Source: Paracoccaceae bacterium (GTDB lineage: Bacteria > Pseudomonadota > Alphaproteobacteria > Rhodobacterales > Rhodobacteraceae). From it: DNA of 64,000 nt. A program made the position numbers and the translations under genes. Shown in pieces: positions 55,691 through 63,718 of the stretch. Each line of letters opens with the position of its first letter. The stretch's first letter is position 1. Where the stretch lies: contig JAIXZY010000066.1 in assembly GCA_027489355.1 (NCBI GenBank), positions 186,001 to 250,000 of the forward strand, in the 5' to 3' direction. The notes under the pieces are model-generated. The model searched no databases. It worked only from the letters and a program-made list of their open reading frames with translations, and was not told the DNA's origin.

Positions 55691-57673
55691 ATGAGTTCGC
55701 GAAGTGCGTTTCTTCATCGGAGCAAACGACTTGCAGCCCGGTCGGTTCGCGTTGCGCGTCGGGTCTGGTCCGAGCTGCGGACCCCTTCGGATGTCGAACG
55801 GCTGATGCAGGCCCTGCCGCGGGTTGCCGCAGCGGAAGCCGGGCTGGCGGGGAAGGTGGTGGTGATCACCGGGGCGACGCAGGGGGTCGGTCTGGTGGTG
55901 GCGCGACGCTTCGGCACGCTTGGCGCGCGGCTGGTGATCAACGGCCGCCGGGCAGAAGCGGTCGAGCACGCGGTCAGTGCGCTGAAGCGGGAAGGGATCG
56001 CCTGCACCGGAGTCGTGGCAGATGCGGCCTGCGAAGCGGGGGCAGAGGCGCTGATTTCCGGCGCAGTGGCGGCCTTTGGCGACTTCGACATCCTGGTGAA
56101 CAACGCGGCAATCGCGGGACCCCATGCCGCGGCCTGGGACGCCTCTGCGGGGGATGTGGACGAAACGGTCCGCATCAACTTCACCGGGCCGGTCCTGTGC
56201 TCGATGGCGGCGGTGCGCTGGCTTTCGGGGCAGGGCAAGCAGGGGCGGATCATCAACGTGTCCAGCCTTGTCACGGAAGGAAGCTACGCCAAATTCGCGC
56301 ATTACAGCGCGACCAAGGCGGCGTTGGAGGCTTTTTCCCGGTCGGTCGCCGCGGATCTTCCGGAAGCGCAGGTCGTCGTGACCACGCTGATCCTGCCAAG
56401 CGTGCGGACGGAACGCAAGGCAGCGGCAGACTGGGCCTCGGCCGAACTGCTGCCCCCGGCCGAGTCCGTTCTTCCCGCTTTCGAACACTGCGCGACCGGG
56501 CCCGCCCACCTGCTGCACGGTCGCGCAATTTCCGCGGCGCGCTTCATCGCCGAACCGGTCGCCGAAGCCCAGATGGCAAGCGTCGCGTCGCTGCGCCAGC
56601 AGATCCGCTACCCGGAACTGGTAATCCGGGGCGCGACCACGCCGCGAGATCCCTCGCGGCTCACTCTGCTTGATCGCGCCGAGAACCAGCATGGAACCTC
56701 GCCCCGGGCACTTGCGGCAATCGCGGACAGTCTTGGAACGCACGGTCCGAACTTCTATCCGGACGAACGCTTCGGGGCGCTGACCTCGGCGCTTTCGGTG
56801 GAATACGGCCTGCCGGCCGATCACTTCGCGCTGGGTCCGGGATCCTGGGAGCTGATTTCGCGGACCGTTCAGCTTTTTGCCCGGCCGGGCGAGGAAATCG
56901 TCTCCAGCGGCCCGGGGTGGTTCGGCTTCAACGTCACCTGTCAGCGGCACGGCGTCGCGCAGCGGCTGGTGCCGTTCGACCGCGGGACCACAGGCAATCG
57001 GCCGTCGCACAACCTGAACGAAATGCGGCGAGCCATCACGCCTCGGACACGCATGGTCTACCTGATCAGCCCCAGCAATCCCGAGGGCGTCACGCTGCAA
57101 CATGCAGAGGTGAAGGAGTTCCTGTCGGATCTTCCCCCCGACCTGCCTGTCATGATCGACGAGGCCTATGCCGAATATGCCGATGATCCGGGGATGGTGA
57201 ACGTGGCCGAGCTGGTTCGGGAAGGCCGGAATGCAGTGATCGGCCTGCGCACCTTTTCGAAGTTCTACGGGATGGCGGGCCTTCGCGTGGGCTATGCTTT
57301 CGGGCAACCCCGGATCATCGATCTGATCCGCCGGTCCGAGCAGATCTTCATGCTGACCCATGTCGCCGAAGTCGCGGCGGTGGCGGCGCTTGGCGACAAG
57401 GAGCATCGCGCCCGGGTCTTCGAAGCTTCGCGCGCCGCGCGGCTCGACATGCAGCGCCGCCTGACGGACCTTGGCCTGGACCATATACCAAGCCAGGCAC
57501 CCTATATCTTCACCCAGGCCCCCAAGGACTTTGACGGATTGGTCCGAACCCTGTCGGAAGCGGGCATCGTGATCGCACCCTACCGGTTCGACGATGGGCG
57601 CATGGTCATGCTGCCGGTCGGGCGGGCCGAGCAGAACGAACAGATCGTGCAGGCGATCGGCAGGCAGCGATGA
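55691..57673 (+). CDS. Fusion of short-chain dehydrogenase/reductase and HisC-like aminotransferase
   Basis: 660 residues in one uninterrupted frame. A basic N-terminus (about 1-30) precedes an SDR domain (about 52-300): TGATQGVGLV at 60-69, NNAA 137-140, catalytic Ser191/192, and YSATK with Tyr205 and Lys209. A class I/II PLP aminotransferase domain (about 325-660) follows: GPGSWELISRT, SPSNPEG at 461-466, DEAYAEY at 490-496 and PLP Lys524 in FSKFYGMAGLRVGYA, closest to histidinol-phosphate aminotransferase. The two activities could work in sequence, oxidising an alcohol to a ketone or aldehyde and then aminating it. No frameshift or internal start is evident. The stop overlaps the flippase start by 4 nt. 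Confidence 0.85.
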   Translation: MSSRSAFLHRSKRLAARSVRVARRVWSELRTPSDVERLMQALPRVAAAEAGLAGKVVVITGATQGVGLVVARRFGTLGARLVINGRRAEAVEHAVSALKREGIACTGVVADAACEAGAEALISGAVAAFGDFDILVNNAAIAGPHAAAWDASAGDVDETVRINFTGPVLCSMAAVRWLSGQGKQGRIINVSSLVTEGSYAKFAHYSATKAALEAFSRSVAADLPEAQVVVTTLILPSVRTERKAAADWASAELLPPAESVLPAFEHCATGPAHLLHGRAISAARFIAEPVAEAQMASVASLRQQIRYPELVIRGATTPRDPSRLTLLDRAENQHGTSPRALAAIADSLGTHGPNFYPDERFGALTSALSVEYGLPADHFALGPGSWELISRTVQLFARPGEEIVSSGPGWFGFNVTCQRHGVAQRLVPFDRGTTGNRPSHNLNEMRRAITPRTRMVYLISPSNPEGVTLQHAEVKEFLSDLPPDLPVMIDEAYAEYADDPGMVNVAELVREGRNAVIGLRTFSKFYGMAGLRVGYAFGQPRIIDLIRRSEQIFMLTHVAEVAAVAALGDKEHRARVFEASRAARLDMQRRLTDLGLDHIPSQAPYIFTQAPKDFDGLVRTLSEAGIVIAPYRFDDGRMVMLPVGRAEQNEQIVQAIGRQR

Positions 57674-58974
57674 GCGACCCGCTGTCATTCCGGCGACTGC
57701 TGAAGGGCGGCGGGCTTGTCACGCTGGGCAACCTGTTTGCGGCGGGCCTGGGGTTGCTGTTGCTGCTGGTCCTGGCTCGCAGCATTGCGCCGGCCGAACT
57801 TGCCGTGGTGATCGGGGTCATCGTGGTCATTGACGGCGGCCAGATGTTCCTGGACGCCACCGTCAACACGGGAATGGTCAATCTTGCCTCGCGGCACGGA
57901 CAACGCGCGCTGCCAAGCCCCGATCTCTTGCGCGCGGGGTTCTGGACCAAGATCGGCCTGGGGCTTCTCTTCGCGCTGGTCATTGCCACCTTCGCCGCCC
58001 CGATGTCCCGGGCGATGATCGGCGATGGTTCGATGGCGGGTCTTGTCATGTTGGCGGGCGTCGGCGCGATCTTCGCCGGGATGCAGAGCTTCGTTCTGGC
58101 CGTGCTCACCGCGCGCGAGGCCTTTGGCCGGATTGCGCTGGCCTCGGTCTGGAAGAACCTGTTCCGCCTGGTGGCTGTCGCGCCGTTCCTGCTTGGAGGG
58201 ACACCCGACGCGCATTCGGTGGCTCTGGCGGTCTGCATTGTCACGTTCCTCACGCCGGCCGCAAGCCTTGGCATGGTGTCCTGGTCGTTCCTGCGCGCGC
58301 AAGGAAACCTGTGGGAGGACGCAAAGGCCCTGCAGCGCGTGAACGGCTGGATGCTGATTGCGGCGTTCGCGATGCTGGGCGGACGGCTGGATGTCTGGCT
58401 GATCGGCACCCTCGGGACGGCTGAACAGGCCGGCCATTATGCCGTGGCCGCCCAGCTTTGCGTGGGGATCGGCATTGTCACCCAGGCGATGGTGACGACC
58501 CTTTTGCCGACAATCTCGCGGATGCGGGCCTCCGAGGAAGTCTGGGTGTTCCTGCGCAAGTCTTCAGTGCTGATGGCCCCCCTGTTCCTGTTGCCGCTGC
58601 TGGCCTGGCCGGTCGCCGGGTGGATCATCGGACTGGTGTTCGGACCGGAATATGCGCAGGCGGCAGGGGCCTTTGTTATCCTGTTCCTTGCATCGATCAT
58701 GACGCTTGCAGGCGCACCGCTGATGCTTGTCCTGCTTTCGGTGGGCGAGGCGCGCGTCATGGCGTTGGCCGCCTTGGTGCAGTTCCTCCTGCGTGTCCTT
58801 CTTGCTGTGCCACTGGTCCCGGCCTTGGGCGCCTCGGGCATGGCCGTTGCCGACGTCGGATCGCGCGTGATCGCGATGCTGGCAATCGGCTATGTCATCT
58901 GGCGGGCCTTGCACACCAACGTCGGCTCTCTGGCGGGTCAGGACCCGTCGGCCCTCGGAGCGTCACGGCCATGA
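57670..58974 (+). CDS. Oligosaccharide flippase-like membrane protein (Wzx/MVF superfamily)
   Basis: 434 residues and about 12 hydrophobic segments arranged as in polysaccharide flippases: an amphipathic start (SFRRLLKGGGLVTLGNLFAAG), AVAAQLCVGIGIVTQAMVTTLLPTISRM in the middle and paired helices near the C-terminus. These move undecaprenyl-linked oligosaccharides across the inner membrane. The 4-nt overlaps with the fusion gene before and the GNAT gene after indicate one translated unit. Confidence 0.85.
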   Translation: MSDPLSFRRLLKGGGLVTLGNLFAAGLGLLLLLVLARSIAPAELAVVIGVIVVIDGGQMFLDATVNTGMVNLASRHGQRALPSPDLLRAGFWTKIGLGLLFALVIATFAAPMSRAMIGDGSMAGLVMLAGVGAIFAGMQSFVLAVLTAREAFGRIALASVWKNLFRLVAVAPFLLGGTPDAHSVALAVCIVTFLTPAASLGMVSWSFLRAQGNLWEDAKALQRVNGWMLIAAFAMLGGRLDVWLIGTLGTAEQAGHYAVAAQLCVGIGIVTQAMVTTLLPTISRMRASEEVWVFLRKSSVLMAPLFLLPLLAWPVAGWIIGLVFGPEYAQAAGAFVILFLASIMTLAGAPLMLVLLSVGEARVMALAALVQFLLRVLLAVPLVPALGASGMAVADVGSRVIAMLAIGYVIWRALHTNVGSLAGQDPSALGASRP

Positions 58975-60134
58975 CCCAGGGGGCGCTTGCTTTCGGACAC
59001 GGCATGGGGGCGGGACAGGTTCGCGACGCGGCGGGTTCCCTGTCGGTGACGGTGGCACGAAGTGCAGTCGAGGCAGCGGAGCATGTCCCGCAATGGCAGG
59101 CACTTGCCGATCGTGCCGTCGAGGCGAACGTGTTCTACGAGCCCTGGTGTCTCCTCCCGGCGCTGCGGCATCTGGGGGCGGGGAAGGACAGCTGCCTGGT
59201 CTTCATTTACCAGAGCGATGGCACCGGCCAGAGGCTGGTGGCCGTCTACCCGCTGGAGCGGCGGCACAGGTTTTGCGGGCTTCCGCTGCGACATCTGGTG
59301 GCCTGGCGGCACCCGCATCTTTTCCTGGCGCAACCCATTGTCGACCCGCGCGTCGCCGTTCAGGCCTGGCGGGCTCTGCTGCACTGGGCCCGCCGGGACG
59401 GGGCCTGGTTTGTGGATTTGCCGGAAATGATGGCTTCGGGTCAGTGCCTTGCCGCCTTGCAGGCGGCGGCGGGCCGGCACTGCCAAGCGGTCGAAAGCTT
59501 CGAGCGGTCCATTCTTCTTGGCACCGAACCCTCGGCCGAGTCCTACATCGCGCGAGCCAGTTCAGCCGGCTCCCGCAAGGATTGGCGGCGTCTGTTCCGG
59601 CGGCTGTCCGAAACGGGCCGGGCAGAGACCCGTGTGCTGCAACCCGGGTCGGATGCGCATTCCTGGATCGAGGCTTTCCTGGCGATGGAAGCGGCTGGAT
59701 GGAAGGGGCGCGAGGGGACGGCCCTGGCCTCGGCCCCGCAGGACGCGGCCTATTTCCGCGAGATCGCCCTGGCAGCGCACACCCGGTCTGCCCTGCACAT
59801 GGCCGGACTTTTCGTCGACGACCGACCGATCGCCCTGCAGTGCAACCTGTTTGCGCAGGGTCAGGGTTCGGCCTTCAAGGTCACCTATGACGAGGCCTGG
59901 GCGCAGTACTCCCCCGGCGTGCTCCTTGAACTTGAGGCAATCCGCGATCTTTATTCCCGGCCCGGTTTCCGTTCGATGGATTCCTGCACGGGCCGCAACC
60001 ATCCGCTGATGCACCGGCTCTGGCGCGATTCCGTCACGATCGTCCGCTGCCAGGTGGCCACGCATTCTGCGGCTACGGCACTTCTTGCGCTGCGCCCGGC
60101 CGCAGGCTTGCTTCGACAGGGACTTAGGCCATGA
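58971..60134 (+). CDS. CelD/FemAB-like GNAT family protein, copy 1
   Basis: 387 residues from the ATG overlapping the flippase stop. A double-GNAT acyltransferase of the Acetyltransf_6 (CelD/BcsL-like) type: N-terminal half with WQALADRAVEANVFYEPWCLLPAL, central basic helix KDWRRLFRRLSETGRAE (about 203-219), acyl-CoA-binding half with MAGLFVDDRPIALQCNLFAQG and YSPGVLLELEAI. It is the most divergent of the four tandem copies: the DxNA...W motif of copies 2-4 is replaced by MDSCTGRNHPLMHRLW. Probably acylates a cell-surface or lipid-linked sugar. Confidence 0.82.
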   Translation: MTQGALAFGHGMGAGQVRDAAGSLSVTVARSAVEAAEHVPQWQALADRAVEANVFYEPWCLLPALRHLGAGKDSCLVFIYQSDGTGQRLVAVYPLERRHRFCGLPLRHLVAWRHPHLFLAQPIVDPRVAVQAWRALLHWARRDGAWFVDLPEMMASGQCLAALQAAAGRHCQAVESFERSILLGTEPSAESYIARASSAGSRKDWRRLFRRLSETGRAETRVLQPGSDAHSWIEAFLAMEAAGWKGREGTALASAPQDAAYFREIALAAHTRSALHMAGLFVDDRPIALQCNLFAQGQGSAFKVTYDEAWAQYSPGVLLELEAIRDLYSRPGFRSMDSCTGRNHPLMHRLWRDSVTIVRCQVATHSAATALLALRPAAGLLRQGLRP

Positions 60135-61327
60135 TGCAGCATGTCAGGCAACCGCTGGCGCAGGCCGGTCCTTTCTCGGCAAGCGTTGTGGACGGGGCAA
60201 CCGGATTTGCGGCGCTGTCCGCGGAATGGCAGGCTCTTTTCGAAAGCGTGGACGGGTCCGCCTGGTTATGCGACCCGCAGGCTTTCCGCATCTGGGAGCA
60301 ACAGATGCGCCCCAACGGCGGCACGCTGATCATCGCCGTCCGGGATCGGGAGGGGGGGCTGCGCGGGATCATGCCGCTGATGCGCGACCTTGCCTGGCGA
60401 GGTCCGGCGGCTGCGCCCCGTTATGACTATGATCCGCAGGACCGGAACCTGATCGTCAAGCGGCGCGCCCGTCCGATCCCGGTCCGGCAGGTGACGGCCG
60501 CGGGCTCGCTTCCGGCAACGATGCTCTGGGTTGCTCCACTCTGCCGCGACGAGGACCAGCAGCCGGTGCGGGTTGCCATGGCCCGGGCGATCACCGCTCT
60601 CTCCGGCTGGGACGTGACCGTCTTGCCCGCCACCGAAGGAGAAGAGGAGCAGGGCTGGATAGAGGCGTTTGCGGCGCATGGGCTGACCGCAAGGGTGCAG
60701 CGCCTGGGCCGTGTGGCGCAGGACCTGCACCAGCTGGCCCCGTTTCAACAGGTCGTTGACCGGCAGAAGAAGAAATTCCGGCAGAACGTGCGCCGGGCCC
60801 AGGCCGCGGCAGCGGAAGCAGGCTTGCGGTTCGAGATTCAGATCGGCGCAGCTGCAATCGCGTCGCAATTCGGAACGATTGCCGAGCTTGCGCGGGCCAG
60901 CTGGAAGCACGAGGGCCGCGAGAACACCGACGTCCACCTGGCCTACGAAGGCGCGCAGCAGGCCTATTTCGAGGCCTTCTTCGCCACGCCCGACCTGAAA
61001 TCGACCCCTGTCCTGGGGATCGCTTCCGACGCCGACGGGCCGATCGTCGTCTTCCTGATGCTGCGTCACGGCTCGTCCGTGACCGCTTTGCTGACCTTCT
61101 GGAACGGGCGCCAGCCGCAGGCCAGTCCCGGTCTCCTCTTGCTGGGAAAGGCCATCGACTGGGCGGCGGGCGAGGGGCTGACCCGGTTCGATTTCAACGC
61201 GACGGCCCCCTGGGTTCGCTACATCGCCGACACCCAGCGCAGCTTCTGCCACGTCATTGCATTTGCTCCGAACCTGCGCGGCAAGGCGCTTGCCATGCTG
61301 TCGGGTCTGGCCCAGCGGCTGCGATGA
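60131..61327 (+). CDS. CelD/FemAB-like GNAT family protein, copy 2
   Basis: 398 residues, start overlapping copy 1 by 4 nt. Shares with copies 3 and 4 a basic helix KFRQNVRRAQAAAAEAGL (about 216-233), ASWKHEGREN, QASPGLLLLGKAIDWA (about 334-349), FDFNATAPWVRYIAD (about 356-370) and a terminal FAPNLRG. This is the two-lobe GNAT arrangement of CelD-type proteins found in exopolysaccharide loci. A specific acyl donor is not evident. Confidence 0.82.
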   Translation: MMQHVRQPLAQAGPFSASVVDGATGFAALSAEWQALFESVDGSAWLCDPQAFRIWEQQMRPNGGTLIIAVRDREGGLRGIMPLMRDLAWRGPAAAPRYDYDPQDRNLIVKRRARPIPVRQVTAAGSLPATMLWVAPLCRDEDQQPVRVAMARAITALSGWDVTVLPATEGEEEQGWIEAFAAHGLTARVQRLGRVAQDLHQLAPFQQVVDRQKKKFRQNVRRAQAAAAEAGLRFEIQIGAAAIASQFGTIAELARASWKHEGRENTDVHLAYEGAQQAYFEAFFATPDLKSTPVLGIASDADGPIVVFLMLRHGSSVTALLTFWNGRQPQASPGLLLLGKAIDWAAGEGLTRFDFNATAPWVRYIADTQRSFCHVIAFAPNLRGKALAMLSGLAQRLR

Positions 61328-62520
61328 ACGCGCCGTTCCACGCCGTGGTGGAAGGCGACCCGGTGAGGGTCGATGCTGTCGATGCCGCCACGGGGTTTCT
61401 GGCGGTCGAGGCAGACTGGCAGCGGCTGTCTCTCGCGGTCGAGCGTCCCTCCTGCTTTGCGGCCCCGTCCTACTTCCGCGCCTGGAACGACACCTTGGCT
61501 GATGATGTGGACCCGTTTCTTCTGACGGCAAGACGGGCCAGGCGCCTGGTCGGGATCATGCCGATGATGCGCGCCCACGTGCGTCGCGGCCCGCTCTGCG
61601 CGCCGCGTCACGATTTCGCGCCGTCGGACCGCGCCTTCCTTGGAGCGGGTCGGCCGAGGCCTCTCGCCCTCCGGCAACTCTCGCCGATCGTATCCATGCC
61701 GGCGACCTGGGTTGCGCCCGCGCCGCTTTGCGCCGACGCGGACCGAGCTGCCGTGATCCGCGCGATGGCCGCCGCGATCTCGCGCCTGCCGAACTGGGAC
61801 AGCTTCGCCCTGCCGGTGGATGCCGGACGCGACCGTGAGCTCTGGCGCACGGCGCTGGAGGCCGAAGGGCTGCGGCCCTGGGTGCATGAGCTTGGAAGGA
61901 CCATCGGAGCTATCGGCACTGTCGAGCCCTTCGCCGACAAGATCGGGCGTCACGGCTGGAAGCTGCGTCAGAACATCCGGCGCGCGGCGGCTGCGGCCGA
62001 TCGCGCCGGGCTTGCGGTGGAACTGCACGAGGGACATGCCGCCGTTGCACGCCAGCTGCCGGTGCTTGACCAGGTTGCGCGCGCCAGCTGGAAACAGACC
62101 GGGCGCGCGGGCGATGCACTGGTCGTTCCCTACGCAGGACGCCAGCAGGCCTTTTTTGAACACCTGATCGGTGACGCAGACCGCGCGCCCGAGGTCACGC
62201 CTCTGCTTGCGGTCGCGTCCTGTGCGGGTCAGCCGGTATCCGCCCTGCTTTGCCTGCAGCATGGCGACCGGCTGACGGCGCTGATCACCTTCCGTACTCA
62301 GGACATTCCGCAGGCCAGCCCCGGGATGCAGGTTATGGCCCGGATGGTCGACTGGTCACACGAGCGGCGCCTCTCGGGCTTTGATCTCAATGCCAGCCAT
62401 GAATGGACCCGGCATCTTGTCGACGAGACCCGGTCGCAGGACATCATCGTCTGCTTCGCGCCGACGCTGCGCGGGCGCACGCTCAACCTGATCTCGACCG
62501 CAGCCCGGCGGCTGCGATGA
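61324..62520 (+). CDS. CelD/FemAB-like GNAT family protein, copy 3
   Basis: 398 residues, same length as copy 2 and overlapping it by 4 nt. Equivalent motifs: KLRQNIRRAAAAADRAGL, ASWKQTGRAG, QASPGMQVMARMVDWS, FDLNASHEWTRHLVD and FAPTLRG. The N-terminal half (GRPRPLALRQLSPIVSMPATWVAP) parallels copy 2 (RPIPVRQVTAAGSLPATMLWVAP). The similarity in length and motif order indicates origin by tandem duplication followed by divergence. Confidence 0.82.
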   Translation: MNAPFHAVVEGDPVRVDAVDAATGFLAVEADWQRLSLAVERPSCFAAPSYFRAWNDTLADDVDPFLLTARRARRLVGIMPMMRAHVRRGPLCAPRHDFAPSDRAFLGAGRPRPLALRQLSPIVSMPATWVAPAPLCADADRAAVIRAMAAAISRLPNWDSFALPVDAGRDRELWRTALEAEGLRPWVHELGRTIGAIGTVEPFADKIGRHGWKLRQNIRRAAAAADRAGLAVELHEGHAAVARQLPVLDQVARASWKQTGRAGDALVVPYAGRQQAFFEHLIGDADRAPEVTPLLAVASCAGQPVSALLCLQHGDRLTALITFRTQDIPQASPGMQVMARMVDWSHERRLSGFDLNASHEWTRHLVDETRSQDIIVCFAPTLRGRTLNLISTAARRLR

Positions 62521-62557
62521 CGGCGTGCAAGGTCACAACGGACGGGGAGGGGGCAAC

Positions 62558-63718
62558 GTGCTGCACACAAGCCTTGTCGACGGAAGAGTGGCCATTGCGC
62601 GGTTCGGCGATGCCTGGCGACGTCTGGCCGAGACGGTGGGAACTGCCACGCTGTTCATGTGGCCCGCCGTCTTCGACGCGTGGCAGCACGAGTTGGCGCA
62701 GGGCGTATCCGCCGAGGTCCTGCTGGTGCATTCCGGCGCAAGACTGATCGGCGTTCTGCCCCTGATGCGCGCGCGCGTGCAGCGTGGCCCGGCCTTCGTT
62801 CCGCGGATCGATTATGCACCCTATGACCGGGACCTCGTGCCGCCTTCCCTGCGCCCGTTCCCGGTCCGGCAGGTTTCCTCGATGGTTTCCTGGCGTGCAA
62901 CATCGCTGCGACCGACGTTGCTTTCAGCCCCGGAGGACCGGGAAGACGTGATCGACGCGATTGCGGTCGGTCTCGCAGAACTGCGCGGCGTGGACGAGAT
63001 CGTGCTTCCCGTCGATGCACGGGACGCCTCCGCATGGCTTCAGGCGCTGCGCCGCGCGGGCCTTTCCCCTTGGGTGCACGATCTGCAGCGCAAGGTCCTG
63101 ACGCTGGAGGAGCTGCGGCCTTTCGACGACATTCTTGCGGCCCAAGGCCGAAACTTCCGCAGGAACGTCGCTCGGGCGCGTGTGGCCGCAGCGCAGGCGG
63201 GTCTGACCTGGACCATCCGGGACGGCCCCGAGCAGGTTCTGCCGCACCTGGATGGAATAGCGCGCGTCGCAGGGGAAAGCTGGAAAGGCAAGGGGCACGG
63301 CAGCCGGACGGCCATCCCCTACGCCGGACTGCAGCAGCGGTTCTTCGAACGGCTCTTGCGGGATCGGCAGTCGGGCCTGTCGCCGCTTCTGGGCATCGGA
63401 GAACGCGCGGGCGAGAAGGTCTGCATCGCGCTTTGCCAACGCCACGGCGAGTCGCTGACCGGATTGCTGCTCTTTCGCAACGACCTCTACCCTGATGCCA
63501 GCCCTGGCCTGTTGTTGTTGGCTGCGGTGATAGACCATGCCGCGTCACAGGGCCTCCGCCGGCTCGATCTCAATGCCACTCAGGACTGGCTGCGTCATAT
63601 CGCGGATTCGAGCCATTCGCTGGTCAACGTGGTGGCTTTTCGTCCCACCCTGCGCGGCCGGATCTGGGACCTGATCGCCCGGGCGCGGCGCAGGTCCCGG
63701 ACGCAGGGGCCTACCTGA
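62558..63718 (+). CDS. CelD/FemAB-like GNAT family protein, copy 4
   Basis: 386 residues from the GTG at 62558, set by GGGGAGG 7 nt upstream; an in-frame GTG at 62525 lacks a site, and this is the only copy not joined by a 4-nt overlap (37-nt gap). Motifs: NFRRNVARARVAAAQAGL, ESWKGKGHGS, DASPGLLLLAAVIDHA, LDLNATQDWLRHIAD and FRPTLRG. The C-terminus is basic (RARRRSRTQ). Its 3' end overlaps the convergent hydrolase gene by 8 nt. Confidence 0.82.
   Translation: MLHTSLVDGRVAIARFGDAWRRLAETVGTATLFMWPAVFDAWQHELAQGVSAEVLLVHSGARLIGVLPLMRARVQRGPAFVPRIDYAPYDRDLVPPSLRPFPVRQVSSMVSWRATSLRPTLLSAPEDREDVIDAIAVGLAELRGVDEIVLPVDARDASAWLQALRRAGLSPWVHDLQRKVLTLEELRPFDDILAAQGRNFRRNVARARVAAAQAGLTWTIRDGPEQVLPHLDGIARVAGESWKGKGHGSRTAIPYAGLQQRFFERLLRDRQSGLSPLLGIGERAGEKVCIALCQRHGESLTGLLLFRNDLYPDASPGLLLLAAVIDHAASQGLRRLDLNATQDWLRHIADSSHSLVNVVAFRPTLRGRIWDLIARARRRSRTQGPT

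Noticed and set aside
55469-57688. Long open frame (739 codons) antisense to the SDR-aminotransferase fusion
   Set aside because: High-GC shadow of the real gene; Arg/Pro/Gly/His-rich with no recognisable motif or ribosome site.
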